Source of the DNA: UBA931 sp036825435
GTDB lineage: Bacteria; Pseudomonadota; Gammaproteobacteria; Burkholderiales; Casimicrobiaceae
Assembly (NCBI GenBank): GCA_036825435.1
Contig: DAISYG010000001.1
Span: forward strand, 4,487 to 68,486
Length of the DNA stretch: 64,000 nt
Reading direction: 5' to 3'
Shown: piece after piece, positions 1 through 7,684 of the stretch
How the letters are laid out: every line of letters begins with the position of its first letter
Position numbering within the stretch: the first letter of the stretch is position 1
Notes under the pieces: generated by a model
Told to the model about the DNA's origin: nothing
What the model saw: only the letters and a program-made list of their open reading frames with translations
Database searches by the model: none
Made by a program: the position numbers and the translations under genes

Positions 1-1000
1 GCCCTGCGGTTTTCATTGCGGCAAAAGGATTGGCGACGGTCACCGGCACATTGGTTTGCTGCGACACAACTTTATCAATGCCGCGCAATAATCCACCACC
101 GCCGGAAATAACCACTTGCTGTATCGTACCGAACGTTGTCGTCGTACTGAAGAATTGCAGCGCCCGAGCAACTTCCATCGCAACATTATCCAAATACGGA
201 CGCAGCACATCGTTTTTGTAGCTGTCCGGCAGCCCGCCCGTTTTCTTCGCGGTTTCGGCTTCCGCCGTCGGCAAGCTGAACGTACGCTGGATTTCCGTCG
301 TCAACTGATTACCGCCAAAACTCAGTTCTCGCGAAAAGAGAATATCTCGGTCACGAAACACAAAAAAACGTGTCCCGTTGGTACCAACATCAAATAATGC
401 GATATTCTGTCCGCGTCCTTTTCCGGGCAAGCCTGGCATGATCAGACCGAATGCGTTTTGAATCGCCAACGATTCAATGTCGACGATTTCCGGTTTGGCT
501 CCTGCGCCTTCGACAACAGCCGAATAATCGTCCACCTTCTCGCGACGCGCCGCTGCAATCAAAACTTCCACTTCACCCGGCATGTTCGGCGCTGCACCGA
601 GCACCCAATAATCCAGATTGACTTCATCCAACGGGAAAGGAATGGATTGATTCGCTTCGGCTTCAACGGTCAGTTCCAACTCCTCCTCTTCCTGATCCGC
701 AGGCACGGTAATCTTTTTGGTGATCGCCGTTGCCGTCGGCAACGCCAGCGCGACGAGCTTGATCCGGCTACCCAGTCGTTTCATGCCACGTCGGAAAATA
801 TCGCTGACCTGATCGATATTGGTGATACTGCCATCCTGAATCAGGTCTTTCGGCAACGTCTCGATCACATAACGCTCCAACTGATATTTCCCATTACGCC
901 CGGAAAGCTCAACCAGTTTGATCGATGACGACCCAATGTCGGCACCGATCACCTGATGCGCTCCCGCCCCAAATGGAAGTGAAAATTTGTCAGTAAACAT
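1..1000 (-). CDS. pilM: PilM, type IV pilus assembly ATPase-like protein (3' end cut by window)
   Basis: PilM is the actin-like protein on the cytoplasmic face of the type IV pilus alignment complex, where it holds the N-terminal tail of PilN. Reading the minus strand from ATG at 1000 gives MFTDKFSLPFGAG, then the first nucleotide-binding loop GADIGSSSIKLVEL, VALALPTATAI, a second loop IALFDVGTNGTRF, and VVISGGGGLLRG close to the window edge. About 333 codons are present, so only the last residues are missing. By family synteny pilNOPQ should continue beyond position 1. The gene diverges from the PBP1A gene across about 170 bp, an arrangement common in beta- and gammaproteobacteria. Identity is secure; the exact C-terminus is unseen. 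Confidence 0.95.
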   Translation of the reverse strand, partial: MFTDKFSLPFGAGAHQVIGADIGSSSIKLVELSGRNGKYQLERYVIETLPKDLIQDGSITNIDQVSDIFRRGMKRLGSRIKLVALALPTATAITKKITVPADQEEEELELTVEAEANQSIPFPLDEVNLDYWVLGAAPNMPGEVEVLIAAARREKVDDYSAVVEGAGAKPEIVDIESLAIQNAFGLIMPGLPGKGRGQNIALFDVGTNGTRFFVFRDRDILFSRELSFGGNQLTTEIQRTFSLPTAEAETAKKTGGLPDSYKNDVLRPYLDNVAMEVARALQFFSTTTTFGTIQQVVISGGGGLLRGIDKVVSQQTNVPVTVANPFAAMKTAG

Positions 1001-1111
1001 AATTAAGTTTCGTTGAAATCACCAATCTATTTAGGAATCTACATTAAAATGCATGCGCAAGTCCCGAATTTATCAAAATATTTTTATTTTTTTTGTTAAA
1101 GTGTTGCAGGG

Positions 1112-1140
1112 CTGACTACAACTAGGTCTTACGATATTAT
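1112..1140 (+). promoter_or_regulatory. Predicted sigma-70 promoter of the PBP1A gene
   Basis: A CTGACT -35-like box at 1112-1117 and TATTAT at 1135-1140 are separated by 17 bp. Transcription would begin near 1147, leaving a leader of about 20 nt that carries AGGAA just before the TTG start at 1168. This supports the unusual TTG start. It is a pattern match only. Confidence 0.45.
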
Positions 1141-1167
1141 GACCACTATTGTCAGGAATATCAAAAT

Positions 1168-3483
1168 TTGTTAACTCGCGCGTTCTTCTATCTCGTTTCT
1201 GTCGCCGTTGGGCTACTTTTGATCGCTGTGCTCTTGGGCGCGTTTGTTATCGCTCTTTTGTACCCGACACTACCAGATCTTGATGTTTTGACCGACTACC
1301 AGCCCAAGATACCGCTTCGCGTGGTCACGCGCGAAGGCATTTTGATTGGCGAATTTGGTGAAGAGCGCCGTTCGGTGGTGCGCATTAATGAAGTTCCGGA
1401 GGTCTTGAAACACGCCATTTTGGCCGCCGAGGACGAAAGATTCTATTCGCATGGCGGCGTTGACTACATTTCCATCGCCCGCGCCGCATTAGCTAACCTT
1501 ACCACCAGTACGCGCCAAGGTGCCGGCACTATTACGATGCAGGTCGCGCGCAACTTTTTTCTGACACGCGAAAAATCATATCTGCGTAAAGCACAAGAAG
1601 CATTGCTAGCGTGGAAAATCGAAGCCAATCTGTCCAAGGATGAAATTCTTCAGTTGTACATCAATCAGATTTTTCTCGGTCAGCGCGCTTATGGTTTCGC
1701 CGCTGCTGCGCGCATCTATTACGGCAAGGAGTTGCAGGAACTCACACCTGCTGAAGCAGCGATGCTCGCTGGACTGCCCAAGGCACCGTCGCAATACAAC
1801 CCGTTGGTTAATCCGCAGCGCGCCCGCTCCCGTCAAAGCTATGTTCTCGGTCGCATGCATTTGTTAGGTTACCTTGACGATCAAACGTATGCCGCCGCAC
1901 AAAAGGAGCCCCTGGTCTTGCGCACACAGAATACGCAAGAACGTCCACTGATTCCGTTGCACGCCGAATACGTGGCGGAGATGGCGCGCCGCAAAGTCGT
2001 CGAAGCTTATGGACAGGAAGCATATACGCTCGGTTTGACGGTCTGGACGACCTTGTCGCACGACATGCAAAAATCCGCGTATCAGGCGTTGCGTCAGGGC
2101 GTCTTTGATTATGATCATCGCCATGGTTTTCGCGGCCCGGAAGCGCGAATAACGCTGCCAGAAGATGCGCGTGAAGACGACCCCGCGTTGATCGACACGG
2201 TTTTCCTCAATCTTGCCAATTACGACAACCTGTTGCCCGCGGTTGTCCTCGAAGCCACGCCGCAGGAATTGCGCGTGCTGATTTCCGATGGCACGGTCGC
2301 TGTCGTGTCCGGCAAGAGTCTGAAGTTTGTGGAAAAAGCATTGCAGCCCAAAGCGCCCGCCAGTCTCAAACTTACCCGCGGCTCGATAATTCGCTTGTCA
2401 AAGTTCAATAATGAATGGACGGTAACGCAAATACCGGAAGTGGAGGCCTCACTGGTCGCCACCGACCCACAAACCGGCGCACTGCTGGCACTGGTCGGTG
2501 GCTTTGATTTTGACCGCAATCAGTTCAACCACGCCACACAGGCGCGGCGGCAACCGGGCTCATCGTTCAAGCCTTTTATTTATTCTGCTGCGTTGGAAAA
2601 AGGCTTTTCGCCCGGCACCATTGTCAACGATGGTCCATTTTTTGTGCCTGCCGAAGAAGCGGGCGGCACCGATTGGGAACCCAAAAATTACGACGGCAAT
2701 TACGAAGGTCCGATGCGCCTACGCGTTGCGCTCGCCAAATCCAAGAACTTGGTGACCGTGCGCGTGTTGCAGGCAATCTCGCCGCAATATGCTCAAGATT
2801 ACATCACACGCTTCGGCTTCTCTGCTGCCGATCATCCTGCTTATCTGACGATGGCACTTGGCGCTGGATCGACGACGCCGATGCAAATGGCGAGCGCTTA
2901 TTCCGTTTTCGCCAATGGCGGCTATCGCGTCGCACCTTACTTCATCGACATGATCACGGATGCGCGAGGCAACATCGTGCAAGGCAAACCACCGACCATG
3001 CTCGAAGAAACCCGCGAGCAAGTTATCGACCCGCGCAATGCGTTCATTATGAATTCGATGCTACGCGACGTAGTCAACAGCGGCACGGCGTCGCGTGCGC
3101 GTTCGCTGAAACGCAATGATCTGGCCGGCAAAACCGGCACCACGAACGACTACATCGACGCTTGGTTTTGCGGCTACAACGCCAGCTTGGTCGGCGTCGT
3201 CTGGATCGGCTACGATCAACCGCGTTCGCTCGGGCGACGCGAAACCGGCTCTGCCGCCGCGTTGCCGATCTGGATCAACTTCATGAAAGATGCACTCAAA
3301 GACGTCCCGGAAACACCGCTCAAGCCGCCGCGTGATGTGATTTCCGTGCCGATCAACACCGAAACCGGCCTGCGCGACGAAAGCAGTCCCGACAAAGAAT
3401 GGTTCTACTCCGAATTCGGTCCACCGGACGAAATGGAAATGCTGGAACCCGTCGATACATATTCTCTCGAACAAATTTTCTGA
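1168..3483 (+). CDS. mrcA: Penicillin-binding protein 1A, bifunctional glycosyltransferase/transpeptidase
   Basis: Class A PBP that polymerises lipid II glycan strands and cross-links peptides in the periplasm. A single N-terminal membrane anchor (residues about 3-33) precedes the betaproteobacterial LTDYQPKIPLRV segment. The GT51 domain shows AAEDERFYSHGGVD, GAGTITMQVARN and EILQLYINQIFLG. The transpeptidase domain shows SSFKPF (SxxK), SKN and AGKTGTTND (KTG). The 771 residues fit the family. The start is TTG at 1168, since no ATG or GTG lies in frame between the predicted promoter and the membrane anchor, and AGGAA sits 9-10 nt upstream. The next gene overlaps the stop (TGATG), implying translational coupling. 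LpoA encoded at 7681-8982 is a plausible activator. Confidence 0.96.
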   Translation: MLTRAFFYLVSVAVGLLLIAVLLGAFVIALLYPTLPDLDVLTDYQPKIPLRVVTREGILIGEFGEERRSVVRINEVPEVLKHAILAAEDERFYSHGGVDYISIARAALANLTTSTRQGAGTITMQVARNFFLTREKSYLRKAQEALLAWKIEANLSKDEILQLYINQIFLGQRAYGFAAAARIYYGKELQELTPAEAAMLAGLPKAPSQYNPLVNPQRARSRQSYVLGRMHLLGYLDDQTYAAAQKEPLVLRTQNTQERPLIPLHAEYVAEMARRKVVEAYGQEAYTLGLTVWTTLSHDMQKSAYQALRQGVFDYDHRHGFRGPEARITLPEDAREDDPALIDTVFLNLANYDNLLPAVVLEATPQELRVLISDGTVAVVSGKSLKFVEKALQPKAPASLKLTRGSIIRLSKFNNEWTVTQIPEVEASLVATDPQTGALLALVGGFDFDRNQFNHATQARRQPGSSFKPFIYSAALEKGFSPGTIVNDGPFFVPAEEAGGTDWEPKNYDGNYEGPMRLRVALAKSKNLVTVRVLQAISPQYAQDYITRFGFSAADHPAYLTMALGAGSTTPMQMASAYSVFANGGYRVAPYFIDMITDARGNIVQGKPPTMLEETREQVIDPRNAFIMNSMLRDVVNSGTASRARSLKRNDLAGKTGTTNDYIDAWFCGYNASLVGVVWIGYDQPRSLGRRETGSAAALPIWINFMKDALKDVPETPLKPPRDVISVPINTETGLRDESSPDKEWFYSEFGPPDEMEMLEPVDTYSLEQIF

Positions 3484-4121
3484 TGCCGCCGCGCCGCAAC
3501 ACTTCCGCGTTGGATGGTCGGCGCAAGTCATCGTCTTCTGCGCGTAATCAACAACAACTGCGTCAGCGCATCGCGCAGCAGACCGCCGAGTTGATCCTCA
3601 ATCACGGCATCGACGATTGGCAGTACGCCAAACGCAAAGCGGCACGCCAATTGCTGCTGCCCGAAAACAGCGCCCTGCCCGACAATGAGGAAATCGAAGC
3701 CGCGCTGTTTGAACGTCAAGCGTTATTCGGCGCACATCAGGAAAAATCGCACGAGGAAACCTTACGCGATAAACGACAGCGGGCGTTGACATGGATGCAA
3801 AAATTTCGTGATTTTTCGCCGCGTTTATATGGCGCGCTTGCCGAAGGCTGGGGCGGAGAAAATCAAATCATCCGTATTGAACTTATCAGCGACGACCTCA
3901 AAGCGGTCGAAATCACGCTGATCAACTTTGGTTTTCGCTACCACAACACCGACACCGCTCGTGAAGATACGCTGCAATTTGCGGTGTATGAAAATGATCG
4001 TGAAGACGAGCACGTTCTGCTGCGCGTCGTCACGCCACAAGGACGTCACCAACGCAAACAACGTCACGTTTTTCTCGATCAGGATGCGCTCGCCGCGCTA
4101 CTTGACCAGCGTGGCGATTAA
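3483..4121 (+). CDS. Conserved hypothetical protein, possible nucleotidyltransferase-like fold
   Basis: A 212-residue soluble protein whose ATG overlaps the PBP1A stop (TGATG), so it is almost certainly translated with it. The N-terminal half is a basic helical region (QRIAQQTAELILNHGIDDW, then an YAKRKAARQL segment) ending in PDNEEIEAAL. The C-terminal half (LISDDLKAVEITLINFGFRY onward) is alpha/beta. I recall this family in betaproteobacteria as a small conserved protein next to envelope genes, sometimes labelled nucleotidyltransferase or, wrongly, a Mur ligase. No catalytic motif I would trust is visible. The reading frame extends upstream inside mrcA, but the overlapping ATG is the natural start. 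Confidence 0.8.
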   Translation: MPPRRNTSALDGRRKSSSSARNQQQLRQRIAQQTAELILNHGIDDWQYAKRKAARQLLLPENSALPDNEEIEAALFERQALFGAHQEKSHEETLRDKRQRALTWMQKFRDFSPRLYGALAEGWGGENQIIRIELISDDLKAVEITLINFGFRYHNTDTAREDTLQFAVYENDREDEHVLLRVVTPQGRHQRKQRHVFLDQDALAALLDQRGD

Positions 4122-5132
4122 TCAGCGCCCTGCCAGCCACTCGGCAGCAGTCAGCGCGAAGTAAGTCAGAATACCGTCCGCGCCCGCGCGCTTCATGCTC
4201 AACAGCGCCTCCAACACGCACGCGCGCTCATCAAGCCAACCGTTTTTCGCTGCCGCTTTCAGCATCGCGTATTCGCCGGAAACCTGATACACCATCGTCG
4301 GCACACCAAACGTGTCTTTCACACGCCGCACAATGTCGAGATACGGCAAGCCCGGTTTGACCATCACGAAATCGGCGCCTTCCTGAATATCTTCGTACAC
4401 TTCCCACAGCGCTTCATCACTGTTGCCAGGATCCATCTGGTAGGTGTATTTATTACCGCCGCCGAGGTTTGTTGCCGAGCCGATCGCGTCGCGGAATGGG
4501 CCATAGAAACTGGACGCATATTTCGCCGAATACGCCATGATGCGCGTGTGAATCAGATGATGTGCATCCAGTGCACTCCGTACTGCGCCGATGCGACCAT
4601 CCATCATGTCCGATGGGGCGACGATATCCACGCCCGCCTCGGCATGGCTCAGCGCCTGTTTGACCAACACCTCGACGGTTTCGTCGTTCATCACGTAACC
4701 CGTGTCACTGAGCAAGCCATCTTGACCGTGACTGGTGTACGGATCGAGCGCCACATCGGTCATGATGCCCAAATCGGGAAATTCTTTTTTCAGTTGCCGC
4801 ACGGCACGCGGAATCAGCCCTTGCGGATTCCACGCCTCTTCGGCCTGCTCAGTTTTCAGCGAAGAATCAATGACCGGAAACAGCGCCATCACCGGCACGC
4901 CCAAACGCACGCAGCGTTCGGCTTCGCGCACAATGCCATCGATGCTGCGACGACGAACATCCGGCAACGATGGCACGGCTTCTTCACGCTTCTCACCATC
5001 CAGCACGAAAACCGGGTAGATGAAATCTTTCGTGGTCAGCGCATATTCGCGCACCAGATCGCGGGAAAACGCATCACGACGCAAACGGCGCGGGCGACGC
5101 ACAGGAAATTGTCCGGAAAAAGCAAAACTCAT
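4122..5132 (-). CDS. hemB: Delta-aminolevulinic acid dehydratase (porphobilinogen synthase)
   Basis: Condenses two 5-aminolevulinate molecules to porphobilinogen in haem synthesis. The 336-residue protein carries the family signatures RPRRLRRDAF near the N-terminus, DVALDPYTSHGQDG, the active-site lysine regions YSAKYASSFYGPF and FVMVKPG, and YQVSGEYAML. The metal-binding loop has no cysteine triad (Ala/Asp replace the Cys of zinc enzymes), so it belongs to the magnesium-type class, as usual in this phylum. The stop abuts the hypothetical gene's stop at 4121 (convergent). A GGAGAG ribosome-binding site precedes the ATG at 5132. Haem supply fits the c-type cytochrome genes further along the window. 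Confidence 0.97.
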   Translation of the reverse strand: MSFAFSGQFPVRRPRRLRRDAFSRDLVREYALTTKDFIYPVFVLDGEKREEAVPSLPDVRRRSIDGIVREAERCVRLGVPVMALFPVIDSSLKTEQAEEAWNPQGLIPRAVRQLKKEFPDLGIMTDVALDPYTSHGQDGLLSDTGYVMNDETVEVLVKQALSHAEAGVDIVAPSDMMDGRIGAVRSALDAHHLIHTRIMAYSAKYASSFYGPFRDAIGSATNLGGGNKYTYQMDPGNSDEALWEVYEDIQEGADFVMVKPGLPYLDIVRRVKDTFGVPTMVYQVSGEYAMLKAAAKNGWLDERACVLEALLSMKRAGADGILTYFALTAAEWLAGR

Positions 5133-5175
5133 GATCTCTCCAAAAAATAAACCGTTGTTGAAATGTTCCTTCGAT

Positions 5176-5326
5176 TATCCTGCGAGAGACTGATAACGGC
5201 GCAATAATTTGTAATGTCTTGCGTTTTGCGGAACATTCATCATTTTTTTCTCTCTAACCCATTAGACGGCAACGTCCCCGCTATCCTCCTTGAGCGGGCC
5301 TGTTTCATGAGTGAAACAGGTTTTTT
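5176..5326 (+). ncRNA. Candidate small RNA ending at an intrinsic terminator
   Basis: Between the starts and stops of two minus-strand genes lies a plus-strand stretch ending in a strong hairpin plus T-tract. A weak -10-like TATCCT sits at 5176-5181. The would-be transcript holds a pyrimidine-rich run (about 5231-5252) and an exposed anti-Shine-Dalgarno TCCTCCTT at 5284-5291 just before the terminator, an arrangement seen in several proteobacterial regulatory RNAs. No good reading frame or homology is visible. Start and function are inference; the terminator is what is actually seen. Confidence 0.35.
5299..5326 (+). terminator. Intrinsic terminator 1 (plus strand)
   Basis: Perfect 9-bp stem CCTGTTTCA / TGAAACAGG with a TGAG loop (5299-5320) followed by six T (5321-5326). 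On the minus strand no T-run follows, so it is oriented to stop plus-strand transcription, although no plus-strand gene is recognised just upstream. Confidence 0.75.
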
Positions 5327-5327
5327 C

Positions 5328-5371
5328 ACTCCAGTTACTATTCCCCTTTTTATAGTAACTGGAGTTTTTTA
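5328..5371 (+). terminator. Intrinsic terminator 2 (plus strand)
   Basis: A 14-bp stem, ACTCCAGTTACTAT paired with ATAGTAACTGGAGT (5328-5365), followed by T-rich GTTTTTTATTT. It lies directly after the first terminator in tandem. It could also act as a weak roadblock between tusA and hemB on the minus strand, but the T-tract is on the plus strand. Confidence 0.75.
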
Positions 5372-5395
5372 TTTCCATGGCGCTGCAATATTCCG

Positions 5396-5641
5396 TTATT
5401 TCCGCGCCAGTATAAACCAATATTTCCCTTCCGCGTTTTCGCCACTTGCCAGCAGCCGGTTGCCGGTCTGCTTCGTAAATGACAAAAAATCCTGCTTGCT
5501 GCCCGGATCGGTCGCATACACACGCAGAATTTCACCGCTTGCCATTTCGCTCAGTGCTTTGCGCGCGCGCAGAATAGGCAACGGGCACATCAACCCGCAC
5601 GCATCGACTTCTTTATCCGGCGTGATGTCCGTGGTTTTCAT
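5396..5641 (-). CDS. tusA: TusA/SirA-family sulfur carrier protein
   Basis: An 81-residue member of the TusA family of persulfide carriers used in tRNA thiolation and sulfur trafficking. It shows the family core VDACGLMCPLPILRARKAL with the CPxP motif carrying the active cysteine, then EILRVYATDPGS and FTKQTGNRLL. Its ATG (5641) lies 29 bp inside the end of hldE. No later in-frame start precedes the conserved core, so the overlap looks real. It is the last gene of the minus-strand run lpoA-yraN-gmhA-dolP-hldE-tusA. Whether it acts on tRNA or in sulfur oxidation cannot be told here. Confidence 0.92.
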   Translation of the reverse strand: MKTTDITPDKEVDACGLMCPLPILRARKALSEMASGEILRVYATDPGSKQDFLSFTKQTGNRLLASGENAEGKYWFILARK

Positions 5642-6137
5642 CCCGATGTGCTTTCATGATTTCATCGACCAGCGCGGTTGTTGATCGTTCAAACAAAAAA
5701 GGAACGGCAACGAATCGCCCGCCGTTCGCCAATACTTCCGTCGCGCCTGCCGTTGTTTGCGCTGAATAATCACCACCTTTGACCAGAATATCCGGCATGA
5801 TGCGCACGATTAAATCTCTCGGTGTCCCTTCATCAAACGGAACCACCAGATCGACACTCGCCAATCCCGCCAACACCATCATCCGATCTTCCAGCGCATT
5901 CAATGGTCGCTCATCACCTTTATTGAGGCGACGTACCGACGCATCAGAATTCACCGCAACAACCAACGACTTTCCCAATTGCCGCGCCTGATCCAGATAA
6001 GCAACATGCCCGCAGTGCAAAATATCGAAAACACCGTTGGTGAACACCAACGGTTTGGGCAACATTGCCGCACGCGCGCAAGCATCATCGTACGATGCAA
6101 TTTTGGAAAACGCTTGCGGTGCGGGCAGCACATCCAT
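5613..6137 (-). CDS. hldE: D-glycero-beta-D-manno-heptose 1-phosphate adenylyltransferase
   Basis: Transfers AMP to heptose 1-phosphate to give ADP-heptose for LPS core. The 174 residues correspond only to the adenylyltransferase half of the enterobacterial bifunctional HldE (RfaE2 type). The nucleotidyltransferase motif TNGVFDILHCGHVAYL (HxGH) lies near residue 30, followed by VVAVNSDASVRRLNKG, and the conserved KGGDY is at about residue 120. The separate kinase (RfaE1) is not in this window. The start ATG shares a base with the dolP stop (TAATG). Neighbouring gmhA acts earlier in the same pathway. Confidence 0.95.
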   Translation of the reverse strand: MDVLPAPQAFSKIASYDDACARAAMLPKPLVFTNGVFDILHCGHVAYLDQARQLGKSLVVAVNSDASVRRLNKGDERPLNALEDRMMVLAGLASVDLVVPFDEGTPRDLIVRIMPDILVKGGDYSAQTTAGATEVLANGGRFVAVPFLFERSTTALVDEIMKAHRDENHGHHAG

Positions 6138-6721
6138 TATTGGCTTTTATCCGTGAATTCAAAAACCGTCACCACACGATTCACGTTTTTGGTTTTGCGT
6201 GCAATATCAGACGCTTGTTTGCCTTCTGTTTCGCTGACGATTCCCATCAGATAGACAATGCCGCGCTCGGTCACAACCTTCACATGGGTCGGCGAAAAAT
6301 TGCTGTCGAGGAAGCGTGTTTTCACCTTCGACGTAATATAAGAATCGTTGGAGCGCGACGATAACGTCGAAATCTCGCCAACCAATAATTCATTCTGAAC
6401 AACACGCACATGCTCCTGCTGCTTGGCCATATACACCACGTCGTCGGCAATCGTCTGCTCGGGCACTTCGCCGGTTAACAACACAACACCGTTATATGTG
6501 GTCACGCTGACGTGCACGCGATCGCCGTATTTTTCATTGACTTGTGTCTTCAAGCGTCCCGCTGTGGTTTTATCGTCCACCTGCGCGCCCGTCGAACGCC
6601 GATCAGTCGCCACAACAATGCCGCCCGCCGTTGCGCCTACGGCAACTGCCGCACAGCCTTGCAATGAAAGCCAGTAAGGAACCAGCACCAAGCTCATCAT
6701 CAAAGGAAACCATTTTTTCAT
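6137..6721 (-). CDS. dolP: BON-domain outer-membrane lipoprotein (DolP/YraP-like)
   Basis: Envelope lipoprotein with an N-terminal signal peptide ending in the lipobox-like LSLQGC, so it is predicted to be lipidated at about Cys23 and exported. Two BON (phospholipid-binding) repeats follow: one around TAGRLKTQVNEKYGDRVHV with VVLLTGEVPEQ, the second around ITSKVKTRFLDSNF with GIVYLMGIVSETEG. The 194 residues match E. coli DolP (YraP). Gene order lpoA-yraN-diaA/gmhA-dolP is the same as in E. coli. The start ATG overlaps the previous stop by one base (TGATG). Confidence 0.92.
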   Translation of the reverse strand: MKKWFPLMMSLVLVPYWLSLQGCAAVAVGATAGGIVVATDRRSTGAQVDDKTTAGRLKTQVNEKYGDRVHVSVTTYNGVVLLTGEVPEQTIADDVVYMAKQQEHVRVVQNELLVGEISTLSSRSNDSYITSKVKTRFLDSNFSPTHVKVVTERGIVYLMGIVSETEGKQASDIARKTKNVNRVVTVFEFTDKSQ

Positions 6722-7311
6722 CAGTCATCTCCAAGTAAACGAAAATCGATTGCGTCGCAAAGACAGTGAATACACAACAAATGAACCTCTTGAATGCGCG
6801 CGGTGCGATCATGCGGCACACACAAATGAATGTCGTTTTCATTGAGCGCTTCGTTCATCAGCCCGCCGCCCTTGCCGGTTAACGCCACCACGCGCAAGCC
6901 GTGCTCGTGTGCGGCATGAACCGCCGCCAGTACATTCCCCGAATTGCCCGATGTTGAAATCGCCAGCAAAACATCGCCGTCAACGCCGAGCGCATTCACC
7001 TGTTTGGAAAAAATTTCGTTGAACGAATAATCATTGCCGACAGCGGTAAGAATGGACGTATCCGTAGTCAACGCCAGCGCTCGCAGTTCGGGACGCTCAC
7101 GCTCAAAGCGCCCGACCAGTTCCGCTGCAAAATGCTGCGCATCGGCGGCCGAGCCGCCGTTGCCGCATGCGAGAATTTTGCCATCCGCCAAAAGTGCGTC
7201 TGTCATCAGATGCGCGGCGCGCGCAATCAAAGGCGCAAGCGATGCTGCTGCTTGCCGTTTGATTTCGGCGCTGTCTTCAAAATGTTGTGCGATACGTTGT
7301 TCTAAACTCAT
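6721..7311 (-). CDS. gmhA: SIS-domain phosphoheptose isomerase / DiaA-like protein
   Basis: A 196-residue sugar isomerase (SIS) protein: ACGNGGSAADAQHFAAEL, LAISTSGNSGNVLAAV, and the C-terminal RIQEVHLLCIH, which holds the Gln and His expected in GmhA active sites. GmhA converts sedoheptulose 7-phosphate to heptose 7-phosphate. The close paralogue DiaA binds DnaA instead. The position between yraN and dolP matches E. coli diaA, while hldE two genes on argues for GmhA, and in this phylum one protein may fill the role. I chose ATG at 7311 (MSLEQRIAQHF), since the residues before it in frame overlap yraN's end and look non-conserved. Confidence 0.88.
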   Translation of the reverse strand: MSLEQRIAQHFEDSAEIKRQAAASLAPLIARAAHLMTDALLADGKILACGNGGSAADAQHFAAELVGRFERERPELRALALTTDTSILTAVGNDYSFNEIFSKQVNALGVDGDVLLAISTSGNSGNVLAAVHAAHEHGLRVVALTGKGGGLMNEALNENDIHLCVPHDRTARIQEVHLLCIHCLCDAIDFRLLGDD

Positions 7312-7321
7312 AACCTCATGA

Positions 7322-7684
7322 TCAAAAAATGTCGCGCAACCAGACAATCTGGTTTACCTCCAACGCACTCAACAGAATAGCATCAAAACGGCACGGTGGT
7401 TGATCGGCGCGCTCGGATAAATACAGACTCGCCGCCGTATGCAAACGTTTTTGTTTGGCCGCGGTAATGCTCGCCGCCGCACCGCCGAACGAAGCCGATT
7501 GACGCAGCCGCACCTCAACGAACAGAAGTGTATCGTTCTCCTGCGCGATGATATCGATTTCCCCGTAACGACTTCTGACATTGCGTGCGATCACTTTGAT
7601 CCCCTGTCGCTGCAAAAATTCTACTGCCAAATCTTCCGCGTTTTTACCGTGCACACCGCACGTATTTTGTTTGTCTTTCATCAT
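7322..7684 (-). CDS. yraN: YraN family protein (UPF0102, endonuclease-like fold)
   Basis: A 120-residue member of UPF0102. Motifs are GKNAEDLAVEFLQRQG near the N-terminus and the nuclease-like core SRYGEIDIIAQENDTLLFVEVR (residues about 39-60), in which the usual EVK reads EVR. The fold resembles Holliday-junction resolvase-type nucleases, but the cellular role is unsettled. Its ATG overlaps the lpoA stop (ATGA), as in other genomes. The start could be either of two adjacent ATGs (7684 or 7681). Confidence 0.92.
   Translation of the reverse strand: MMKDKQNTCGVHGKNAEDLAVEFLQRQGIKVIARNVRSRYGEIDIIAQENDTLLFVEVRLRQSASFGGAAASITAAKQKRLHTAASLYLSERADQPPCRFDAILLSALEVNQIVWLRDIF

Noticed and set aside
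5214..5684. Plus-strand 156-codon open frame across the hemB-tusA gap
   Set aside because: It spans two terminators and runs antisense through tusA; composition is not protein-like.
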